Notes under the pieces: generated by a model
Databases searched by the model: none
Told to the model about the DNA's origin: nothing
The model's input: the letters and a program-made list of their open reading frames with translations, nothing else
Assembly (NCBI GenBank): GCA_023665185.1
Contig: JAMPEL010000016.1
Location: forward strand, 1-54,013
Source: Roseburia sp.
GTDB taxonomy: Bacteria; Bacteroidota; Bacteroidia; Bacteroidales; Bacteroidaceae
Direction of reading: 5' to 3'
Length of the DNA stretch: 54,013 bases
Position numbers and translations under genes: made by a program
Part shown: positions 27,120 to 35,056 of the stretch, in pieces
Layout of the letters: each line of letters starts with the position of its first letter
Position numbering within the stretch: the stretch's first letter is position 1

Positions 27120-27150
27120 CAAAGGTAAGCTACTGTATGAGCATGGCAAA
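27120..27150 (-). promoter_or_regulatory. Promoter of the small transcription unit
   Basis: On the minus strand TTTG (27147-27150) and TACCTTTG (27120-27127) are spaced by 19 nt, an ideal Bacteroidetes promoter. It lies 120 bp downstream of the alpha-2-macroglobulin gene and points into the 750-bp region without a long gene. Confidence 0.75.
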
Positions 27151-27207
27151 TATTTTTGTAGTGTTTTCTTCAAAAAACATTCTTTTTATTGACTAATATC
27201 AATGACT

Positions 27208-27250
27208 GTGTGCCCGCACAATACTAAAAATACTCGTTGTGCGGGCACAC
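27208..27250 (-). terminator. Hairpin after the alpha-2-macroglobulin gene
   Basis: A 14-bp perfect stem (GTGTGCCCGCACAA at 27208-27221, complement at 27237-27250) starts 20 bp after the stop at 27271. It lacks a clear T run on the minus strand, so termination strength is uncertain. Confidence 0.6.
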
Positions 27251-27270
27251 AATGCCTTTTTGGAGTGGCT

Positions 27271-30200
27271 TTATTTGATTTCGGTACGATGACTTCCGCT
27301 GTGTCCGGAATATTCCGGAGCATACACACATTGTACGGTTGCCACACCGCTGTTGTAGACACCTTTTCTATTGACGAACATTTCCATGTCTACGGTCGAT
27401 GTCCCTTTGCGGAATATGTCGAAGAAGAAATCTGCCGAAGCGTCATGCATAGCCACATAACATCCGCTGTTTCCGCCACCGATACCTGTACCTGCCATAT
27501 TTCTGTAGCCGGAGAGAGCTTGTATCGGCTCCATACATGCGGCAAACTGTGAGTGTACTTGTACAAAATCCATATCCCTGTCTGCCGTAATAATGTGTCG
27601 GATACGTACCTTGTCGCCCACAGCGAGGGTATCTTGCTCTGACAGCTCTTTCCACACTTTCTTGCCGTCCACATTGTCCTCCCGATAAATCTTTCTGTGT
27701 ATGGTGAGAGAACCCTGACTGTCGGTGAGCCTGTCAAAATCTTCGAGATATTGTCCGTACACGGCACCCCAAGAAATACCCTCCGAGTGCTTTGTGATTG
27801 TCAGTTCGTTCTTCTTCTTTCCGAGCATTTTTTTCGGAACGGCAATCTTGATGTACCCGTCTGGCTGCACCGATACGGATTGCTCTTTGCCTTTTGCTGT
27901 TCCGCCATTCCTGTCAAGTTGCTTGCCGTTAAGTGTAAAACCGGCTTCCGCAGCGTTATGCAATCCTGCATTCTTGTCTGCCTGCAACAGCTCATTTACG
28001 GCATGGACTGTGTTGATAGGGTTGTCCCAGCTCTGAGCTTGTTTCTGCCGAATGAGCCAGAGTGTCATGTTGTTCAGATATTCTTTAGTGTCACTGAAAT
28101 CATCAGACATTGTCCGCATGGCTCTCATTGCGGCTATATGTGTCGGAATGCGGTAGTCCATCCATGAATACAGTGCTCTGTCCGTGTCGTAATACCTTCC
28201 CATTCCTTCTTTATATACTGTGTATTCCCGCAATGACTTTACAAAATCTTTGGCGGCAGTCTTTTTTCCGTAAGCATTCAGCACCAACGCTATATTGGCG
28301 CGTCCGTAGATGGTCAGCGCGTTGATGTCTTGTCCGATATGACCGATATATTCTTGTTGCATTTGCTTTACATCGTTGTTCAAGCCATGTGCCACAAGCG
28401 ATGATATATACAAGTATCTCATGGTCGTTTCCGAAGCCCGTACTTTCTGATTCCCTTTCTTCATACGGCGATATTTGTCAAGCTCTTTCTTGTCAAGATA
28501 TTTGAAACCTTTGAGAACTATTTCATGGATTGTGTGGTCGCTTCCCGCAGTCAGGTTGTCCAGCAGTGCGAGATGTTCCATGACGGTGATGGTGACATAC
28601 TCATTGCCATCCATACCGTTGAACCAACTCCACGAGCCGTCGGCATTTTGTAGTTTTGACAGTTTTTCCATGCCCGACACTATGCGCCCCTCCATGATGT
28701 TCTGGTCGAACAAGTCGGCAAGCTTCATCATCTGTTCTGTTTCGTTCTCCGCCTCAATCATCCACGGCGATTCCTGCAACAGAATGTATTTCAGTTCCTC
28801 GTTTTTTTCAAGATTGCTCTGTGCCGTCACACCGCTGTTTTTCCATTTTTCAATAGCTTTCTGTATGTCAGGATTGTCTTTGCCTATTTTCTTTATGGCA
28901 TAGTTGGCATACAACGCAGCCGACAGAGATATGGCGTCATTATTGTTGCTTTCCGTCATTGATTCAAGAGCCTGAATGACAGTCCATCCCGGATTGTCGC
29001 TATATTCGATGGTCATCCGTTTGTCGGTCGCACTTTCGCTGCCTCCATTAAACATTTCCGACAGATTGATTGCTTTTGTGCCTGCGCTGTCGATGAAAAA
29101 CGGGATAGTCTCCGTCACGTATTTCTTGTTGGTGAGCACAGGAAGATAATTGCGCTCACCATCGCTGAATGTTTTGTTTCCCGCGCTGATTCTGCACACC
29201 AGCAACGGATATTTGTCACTTACATTGAAATCAAATTCCACGGATACAGTGCCGTTCTTGCCCACAGAGAACTTCTTGTTGGCTTTATACACCGTTTTCT
29301 CCGTTTCCGGGTCAAGAAGTTCAAACAAGGCTGTGCCGGATACAGCATCCTCTGTCTTGTTTATGATTTTGGCAGCAATGGAAGTATGGTCGCCCACACG
29401 GACAAACCGTGGCATGTTTGGCTGCACCATAAACTCCTTTCGGGCTATGATGTCTGCTGTAATCTTTCCGTAATCCACGTCTTCCGTATGCGCAAGTCCG
29501 ATGAATTTCCATTCGGTCAGGCTCTCCGGCAGTGTGAACGATATGCTTACCTCCTCGTTTTCGTCTGTCATGAGGTGAGGGTAGAAGAAGGCGGTCTCCG
29601 TAAAGTTGGAGCGCAACGGCTGTGTCTGGTCCGGCATCTCTTCCGCATCATTTTCCACGGAGGCTTCTTCCACCACGGCATCCAGAACTGCGCCGTTGTC
29701 TGCTGTTGCCTGTGCCGTTGCATAGTCTGCCATCTTCATTGTCGCCATATTGCGCAAACCTCCGGCTGTGCCCCTTATCGAGATGCTGTGGCTGAACCTG
29801 ATATTGTCGTATTCATATCCGAATGCGTTTTCCAGCGAGCTGAAACTGCGTGCTTTCAGATTGAACTTTGCCATTGGGAATGTCACGTAAACCGCATTAA
29901 AGTAGTTGCCGCTTGTCTGACTCAGACATACCATTGGTGTCTTTCTTTCTGTACTGACCTCAAGATCCCAGTTGTGCTTATTCAGCTTGTCAAGCGAGCC
30001 ATCGTAAAGCACAGCCATCAGTTCCGCAGATAGCGGCAACCCTTCCGAGTTGCTGATACTCAAAGTCCATTCCTCTTTTTGCCCGGGCTGAAGTTTGTCT
30101 CTGAATGTTTTCCATTTCAGTGTGAGCTTCTTGTCCGGAGCTTTGAGGGTGATATTTTTTCTGTATGAATAGGCTTTTCCATTCTTTGCGTAGAACAACA

Positions 30201-32925
30201 GCAGTGTCAGTGACTCTCCATATTCCTCTTTATAATCGAAATGGAATTTCTGAAGTGTGCCAGCCGATTCCCTGTGTCCTTTCTTTACAAGTTTCTTATT
30301 GGAGAACACATAATAATATAAATAGGTGTCATTGTGCTTTGGCATGAAATAAATATTGGCGGCACTGTCCAGACCAAATTCTGCCGTGTCAGCATAAAGC
30401 CAGTCTTTCATTACCTCCATCCGCTCAGCATGAAGGTCGAACAGCACAAACTCCGCCTCTGTCTCGATGAGGTTTTGGCGGCTGTCGGTGGCAGACACTC
30501 TCATGACGTATGAGCCGGGCTGCATACTCTTCATTTCCGGGCACTCCACAGGTGTGCCGCTGACGAAATCACCTTCTGCCACCTGCATGTACTCATAGTT
30601 GCCGCGTGTTGTCGTTCTGCCTTCCGCTCCCGACTTCTTGTCATATATGCGGTACAGCTTCCATTTCCCTTTTGTCTCCACCTCTTTCCCGCGCAGATTG
30701 TTGGCTGTGACTTTCCATTCCGGAATGGAATCCTTGTCGATGTTCTGAGGAATGTTGATGCTGAGACCGAAACCTTTCTTCGATACGGGCAAAGTGTATT
30801 CCGTTGTCTGTGTCTCACCGCCCATATCTGTCACTTCGGCTGTGATATGATATTCCAGCACGCAGTTATCGTCATCGAGATGATTCTCATTAAGAAATAC
30901 AGGAACCACGAATTTTCCCGCCTCGTCCGTGGTCAGTTCACCTTCCGCCTCTGTTTGTCTTCCGCCTCCGTGGAATCTGTACCAAAAATACCTGTTGCTG
31001 TATTCTACCTTATATTTCACTCTGGCATTCTGTACCTCAACTCCCGAGAAGGTCATGGCGCAACCTTTTATGCTCAGGCTGTCGCCAAACGAATATTCAG
31101 CACTCTCTTCTTGCTCTCCGTCCATTGTCATCTCCACACCGAATGTGGGACGCTTGTATTCTTCTACCATCAGGTAGCATCTGCCTCCGTTGCTTGTCGT
31201 GATGAAATAGTTGCCGTTGAGCCGTCCTTTGGGAATGACAAAGTCGGCATCGGCAGTTCCCATATCGTTGCTTGTCACTTTCTTTGTGGCAATCTCCTTT
31301 CCGTTGGCATCATGGAGCGTAAGGCTTATCTCTTCTTGCTTCGCCACATTAAACTTGTCTCCTTCCTTCCGGTATGCCAGAACCATCGCTCTTGCCGTTT
31401 GCCCCGGACGGTAAATGGAACGGTCTGTGAACACGTCCATAACAAGCCGCGCCTGTTCCGTCTCGTTGCCCGTGGCATTGAAATACCCGATATATGCCGT
31501 TTCCGTCATGTCAAGACTGTTGCGCGACGCACAGACTGTCCGCCAGTTGTTGGTGCCCAGGTTTACAGTGCCGAGGCTGTCCGTATAGCTTTCCTTGAAC
31601 CGTGATTTCCTGTTCTGATTGTCCCAATACTCAGCCTTTACCTTGCAGCCTGCAACCGGAATGCCTGTCACGTTGTCAGCCACCGTGCATTGCAGTGTCT
31701 GGTCGGGCAGGATGGTGGCAAACACTCTGAGAGATGTGGCATTGATTTCGCACTTGCCGCTCTTCCCCTTGCTTTCCGCCTTGAATATATATTTCCCCGC
31801 TTTCGGTACAGTCATATATATGGTGTCGGTCTGTGTATCGACAGACTTTTTATGCTTCACGGTGCGTCTCTCCACCACCTTCCCAGTCTGTTTGTCGGTT
31901 AGTGTCAGTACGCTTTGCTCAATGTTCTTGTTTGTAATATGTATAGGGCAGGGCATTCCGATGGCATATCCTCCCTCGCCATACACATGGAGCTGCGGTT
32001 GCAGAGCCTCCGCCTCATGATATTTGAACTGGGCTGTATATACAGAGTTGGGGTATGCCTGTATGGCTTTTCTTGCAAGGTCGAGTTTCTCTTGCTCTGT
32101 TCCCGGACAATTGTGCAGCAGTTCATAATACACATCGGCACCGGCTTCAATATCCTTGTTCTCCTCTGCCAGTTCAAGCAGCTTAGTCCTGTATTTTTCC
32201 CCGCTGATTCTTTGCGTGCGGTCTTTTACATACCGTTGTTTTTCGAGTGCCTTCAATTGCATGAGCAGAGACGCGTTTCTATTGCCCCTCTCTTTGTAGA
32301 AAGCCGACAGCATGTCGTACATGAAATACAGTGCGTCATTGTCTGTATTCTTGTTTTTGGCAATAAACATGGCAATGACAGAAAGCATGTCGTTGCCATA
32401 CAGTTTGCTGTCGGTCTGCAAGGTCACTAACGGTACGTAAGTCTTTGACTGTGTGTCGGCAAGCAATTCCTTGTTTTCCATCGCTTTGGCATAGTGCATG
32501 GAAGAAAGCTCCTGATAGTTCTCAACAGTCTCTGAATCACCGTAAAAACTGTATCTCATTTGATTGTATGCGGCACCGAGGATGCAGTGCAGCACAGCCG
32601 CATCGCATGTCCCCTCCTTGCCTTCAAGCATCTTTTCCACACGCTCAATATTCACCTTGAAACTGTCGGCTGATATGTCGGTATTTAGGTAAACTATTTG
32701 GCTGTACGACTTGACCAGCCACGGAAAATTTCCCTCGGTCTCAGCCTTCCGGTAAATTTTCTCGGCAACAGTCTTGGCTGTTTGCGGCTGTCCTTTCTTT
32801 TCCGCGTTCTCTACCTGCTTCCATAAATTGTCAAATGTCTGCGCATACGTGGCAGTTCCCCAAAACATCCATAGCAGCGAGAGCACGGATGAGAATTGGG
32901 CTATGTGTCTTATTTTTCCAATCAT
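27271..32925 (-). CDS. Alpha-2-macroglobulin-like protein lacking the thioester
   Basis: The 1884-aa protein has a signal peptide (ending in TYAQ). A long N-terminal helical/TPR-like region runs to about 300, followed by macroglobulin-type domains. An MG2 domain near residue 505 has SIYRPGQTA. The A2M core lies near residue 1120 (TETAFFYPHLMTDENEEVSISFTLPESL), and a C-terminal alpha-alpha toroid follows (about 1300-1650). Bacterial A2M proteins are periplasmic protease traps. The toroid begins as usual (NPGWTVIQALESM), but the region that normally holds the CxEQ thioester reads TESNNNDAISL near residue 1325, with no Cys. Covalent trapping therefore cannot occur; a noncovalent or structural role is likely. 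It is not next to pbpC, the usual partner in proteobacteria. Confidence 0.9.
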   Translation of the reverse strand: MIGKIRHIAQFSSVLSLLWMFWGTATYAQTFDNLWKQVENAEKKGQPQTAKTVAEKIYRKAETEGNFPWLVKSYSQIVYLNTDISADSFKVNIERVEKMLEGKEGTCDAAVLHCILGAAYNQMRYSFYGDSETVENYQELSSMHYAKAMENKELLADTQSKTYVPLVTLQTDSKLYGNDMLSVIAMFIAKNKNTDNDALYFMYDMLSAFYKERGNRNASLLMQLKALEKQRYVKDRTQRISGEKYRTKLLELAEENKDIEAGADVYYELLHNCPGTEQEKLDLARKAIQAYPNSVYTAQFKYHEAEALQPQLHVYGEGGYAIGMPCPIHITNKNIEQSVLTLTDKQTGKVVERRTVKHKKSVDTQTDTIYMTVPKAGKYIFKAESKGKSGKCEINATSLRVFATILPDQTLQCTVADNVTGIPVAGCKVKAEYWDNQNRKSRFKESYTDSLGTVNLGTNNWRTVCASRNSLDMTETAYIGYFNATGNETEQARLVMDVFTDRSIYRPGQTARAMVLAYRKEGDKFNVAKQEEISLTLHDANGKEIATKKVTSNDMGTADADFVIPKGRLNGNYFITTSNGGRCYLMVEEYKRPTFGVEMTMDGEQEESAEYSFGDSLSIKGCAMTFSGVEVQNARVKYKVEYSNRYFWYRFHGGGRQTEAEGELTTDEAGKFVVPVFLNENHLDDDNCVLEYHITAEVTDMGGETQTTEYTLPVSKKGFGLSINIPQNIDKDSIPEWKVTANNLRGKEVETKGKWKLYRIYDKKSGAEGRTTTRGNYEYMQVAEGDFVSGTPVECPEMKSMQPGSYVMRVSATDSRQNLIETEAEFVLFDLHAERMEVMKDWLYADTAEFGLDSAANIYFMPKHNDTYLYYYVFSNKKLVKKGHRESAGTLQKFHFDYKEEYGESLTLLLFYAKNGKAYSYRKNITLKAPDKKLTLKWKTFRDKLQPGQKEEWTLSISNSEGLPLSAELMAVLYDGSLDKLNKHNWDLEVSTERKTPMVCLSQTSGNYFNAVYVTFPMAKFNLKARSFSSLENAFGYEYDNIRFSHSISIRGTAGGLRNMATMKMADYATAQATADNGAVLDAVVEEASVENDAEEMPDQTQPLRSNFTETAFFYPHLMTDENEEVSISFTLPESLTEWKFIGLAHTEDVDYGKITADIIARKEFMVQPNMPRFVRVGDHTSIAAKIINKTEDAVSGTALFELLDPETEKTVYKANKKFSVGKNGTVSVEFDFNVSDKYPLLVCRISAGNKTFSDGERNYLPVLTNKKYVTETIPFFIDSAGTKAINLSEMFNGGSESATDKRMTIEYSDNPGWTVIQALESMTESNNNDAISLSAALYANYAIKKIGKDNPDIQKAIEKWKNSGVTAQSNLEKNEELKYILLQESPWMIEAENETEQMMKLADLFDQNIMEGRIVSGMEKLSKLQNADGSWSWFNGMDGNEYVTITVMEHLALLDNLTAGSDHTIHEIVLKGFKYLDKKELDKYRRMKKGNQKVRASETTMRYLYISSLVAHGLNNDVKQMQQEYIGHIGQDINALTIYGRANIALVLNAYGKKTAAKDFVKSLREYTVYKEGMGRYYDTDRALYSWMDYRIPTHIAAMRAMRTMSDDFSDTKEYLNNMTLWLIRQKQAQSWDNPINTVHAVNELLQADKNAGLHNAAEAGFTLNGKQLDRNGGTAKGKEQSVSVQPDGYIKIAVPKKMLGKKKNELTITKHSEGISWGAVYGQYLEDFDRLTDSQGSLTIHRKIYREDNVDGKKVWKELSEQDTLAVGDKVRIRHIITADRDMDFVQVHSQFAACMEPIQALSGYRNMAGTGIGGGNSGCYVAMHDASADFFFDIFRKGTSTVDMEMFVNRKGVYNSGVATVQCVYAPEYSGHSGSHRTEIK

Positions 32926-33107
32926 ATAAAGATGTATTTGTTTCTTTGATTACAATGTTTGATACTTCGGGTAAAAGTACGTCTTTTTTTCTTCTTCCGC
33001 CATTCCTGCCCGTTGTTTTTTTCTCGTCTGTAACCAATATTCTTATCTCATAACTTTTATATACAACAATCATGTACCGTTGGGGATGAAAAGGCGGCGG
33101 AGCATCC

Positions 33108-33620
33108 TTAATTCAGGATAAGCTCATAGTCTGTCACGTCCAGTGTTTTCCCGAATTTCATGCCCACTTCCTTGAACAGTGACACTCTTGTGAAGCCTAA
33201 CTTCTCATGCAATGAGATGCTCGCCTCGTTATCAGCTGTTATACATGCTATCAGAACATGGAATCCCCGTATCTTGCATTCCTCGATAAGGGCGCGCATC
33301 AGCAGTTCTCCTATTCCGCGTCGCGCACAGTCTGGATGAACATAAACTGTTGTTTCTACTGTCTGGCTATATGCCTTGCGGGGTTTCCATGAATGTGAGA
33401 AACAATATCCCAGCACCCTCCCTTGCTCCTCATAAACGAGATAAGGATAACGGGCTGATATATCCCGGATTCTCTCAGCCATATCATTTTCGGATACGGT
33501 GTCCGTGTCGAATGTAGCTGTGCTGTGACGAATGTAGTGGTTGTATATTGAGGCAATCGCATGACTGTCTTCATTGCAAACCAGCCTTATGTGTGCTGTG
33601 TGAGTCTGATGTGTGTGCAT
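33108..33620 (-). CDS. GNAT N-acetyltransferase, phosphinothricin/methionine-sulfoximine type
   Basis: The 170-aa protein matches the Pat/MddA branch of GNAT enzymes. It has IYNHYIRHSTATFDT near the start, YPYLVYEEQGRVLGYCF in the middle, the acetyl-CoA motif ARRGIGELLM, and near the end GFTRVSLFKEVGMKFGKTLD. These enzymes acetylate the amino group of methionine sulfoximine/sulfone, phosphinothricin or similar compounds. The natural substrate here is unknown. It is cytoplasmic and monocistronic. A TAAATTTG box (33647-33654, minus strand) lies 27 bp upstream. Confidence 0.92.
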   Translation of the reverse strand: MHTHQTHTAHIRLVCNEDSHAIASIYNHYIRHSTATFDTDTVSENDMAERIRDISARYPYLVYEEQGRVLGYCFSHSWKPRKAYSQTVETTVYVHPDCARRGIGELLMRALIEECKIRGFHVLIACITADNEASISLHEKLGFTRVSLFKEVGMKFGKTLDVTDYELILN

Positions 33621-33837
33621 GTTGATGTGAATGTTTTATTTGTATGCAAATTTACAAAAGATTCAGCACTTGGCAGTGTAGCATGGTGTACATCTTGATA
33701 TGTTTGGCGGATGTTGTATTGGTGTTTTTGATTTTACTCATTACTTTTATAAAATGTACAAATGTGATTTTGACGGAGGGTGCTGTCTGAATACACAGTG
33801 TAAAATGTTAATATGTCATTGGGATATGGGAAAATGC
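33621..33837. other. Intergenic DNA between the GNAT gene and repeat copy 3
   Basis: It contains the probable -7 box of the GNAT gene (33647-33654, minus). No 153-bp palindrome precedes this repeat copy, unlike copies 2 and 4. Nothing else is seen. Confidence 0.5.
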
Positions 33838-34481
33838 GACAATTTGATATGTTAAATCCCGCCTTCGTAGAATCGCCTCAAAATGAACCGGACTCCGCCG
33901 AGGTTGCAAAAACGCGATTCTACGGAGGTTTTTGGGTTTTGAAAATAGAGGAGACAAACAGAACAATCCGACCGACTAAAAGATATAAAAATTCAACCCC
34001 AAACATGCCTTTCCCATTCAAAAGCCCAACAAAATCCAAAATTACAAGGTGCTGAAAATTTTTTTGCAAGGCGCACCGATTTTTTTCGCAAGGTGAACAA
34101 AATTTATTTTCAAGGCGCACAAAATTTTCAAAGCCCGTTTTTCGGCCCAAAATCGGGCATTTTTCCGAATCACGTCCTCAAAAAGACGGCAACCGGTTTT
34201 TCGATGCTCTGAAAAGCAAAAAATGAATTTTGGACTCCCAAAAAGGCTATTTTAAGGATGTTTTCTCATAACTTACTGATTATCAATACTTCCTATTTTG
34301 TACTCAGCCCTTAGTTTTTGGAGTAAAACTGCGTTCTTTTTGCTGAAAATACATTCTGTTGATTATCAATGATTTATCAATATAACTCCGAAAAATCAAG
34401 CATCAGGTAAGGGTGAGAAACTGCGGGAAATGTTAAAAAAATGTCTTCCGCCCAAGTGACATAATGTCAGCAACACTCGTC
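33838..34481 (+). repeat. Dispersed 643-bp repeat, copy 3 (complete)
   Basis: The full copy is 644 bp and has all parts of copy 2. The inverted repeat around CGTAGAATCGC/GCGATTCTACG, four 22-nt units at 34045, 34067, 34089 and 34111, the GCCCG/CGGGC hairpin, two TGATTATCAAT words and the terminal palindrome TGACATAATGTCA are all present. It lies just upstream of the promoter and leader of the BACON lipoprotein gene. Confidence 0.92.
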
Positions 34482-34633
34482 CGTACACTGTTGTCCGGCA
34501 ATCTGTGCGGCAGGGTTGCGAGAGCTTGCAAGACATTGGTTATGGCGCAATCGCCACAATCAGGAATCAGTCCGGTTGAGATCGCTTCAAAATGAGCGTC
34601 AATGAATTTCATGCAGAAAAATGAGCGTGAAAT

Positions 34634-34664
34634 TTTGATTGAAGAAATCAAACCGCTAACTTTG
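34634..34664 (+). promoter_or_regulatory. Promoter of the BACON lipoprotein gene
   Basis: TTTG (34634-34637) and TAACTTTG (34657-34664) are separated by 19 nt, an ideal match. It gives a leader of about 385 nt before the ATG at 35057. Confidence 0.8.
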
Positions 34665-34738
34665 TCTGCAAATTAACCCAAATATTAATCTTCTAAACAG
34701 AAATATAAGAAACAGACAGTAAACAAACTAAGAACGTG

Positions 34739-34819
34739 ATGAGGGACTGTAAGACTTGCCACGCGCAAGCCGTCCGCAGACTAAACGAGGAAATGCGTTT
34801 TCCCCCATTCATTACTTAA
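34739..34819 (+). CDS. 26-aa leader peptide frame with CxxCH motif
   Basis: A short frame in the leader starts MRDCKTCHAQAVRRLNEEM and ends FPPFIT. It contains CKTCH and a basic helix-like run. The first part also forms a DNA hairpin (CTTGC-CACGC-GCAAG at about 34756-34770). The SD is poor. It may be a leader peptide or just an open stretch; I cannot assign a family. Confidence 0.35.
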   Translation: MRDCKTCHAQAVRRLNEEMRFPPFIT

Positions 34820-34852
34820 TATATAGAATTGAGCTTTCGCTCTTGTTCTCCT

Positions 34853-34973
34853 ATTCCGAATACCGCCAAACATTCAACATACGGGAACAAGTCGGCTGGA
34901 GGTTCACGCCCATAGGCGTGAACCGTTTTGTCGCTTGTTGTATGTGTAGGTCTACTTGGCGGTAACCCGGAAT
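34853..34973 (+). ncRNA. 121-nt interrupted stem-loop in the BACON leader
   Basis: Five helices stack in order. ATTCCG pairs with CGGAAT, and ACCGCCAA with TTGGCGGT. ACATAC pairs with GTATGT, and AACAAG with CTTGTT, separated by a GGG bulge. The apical hairpin is a perfect 10-bp stem, GGTTCACGCC/GGCGTGAACC, with loop CATA (34901-34924). Internal loops are asymmetric. It lies about 180 nt after the probable transcription start and 84 nt before the gene. A cis-acting RNA or a recombination/attachment palindrome are both possible. I do not recognise a known riboswitch class. Confidence 0.6.
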
Positions 34974-35056
34974 AGATACAAGCTGATGAACGGTTACACG
35001 CCTTTTTTCGTGTCTATCAAGCAAAAACAATTTTAATCTTTAAACACGAAAAGAAA

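Noticed and set aside
26687-27128. Plus-strand open frames of about 100 codons between the GH2 and A2M genes
   Set aside because: They are pyrimidine-strand readings (Ser/Leu/Phe/Pro-rich) of the purine-rich minus-strand leader, without SD or promoter on the plus strand.
34853-34973. Integron attC site
   Set aside because: The palindrome has bulges like attC, but the required core sites (RYYYAAC/GTTRRRY at the outer ends) and an integrase are not seen.
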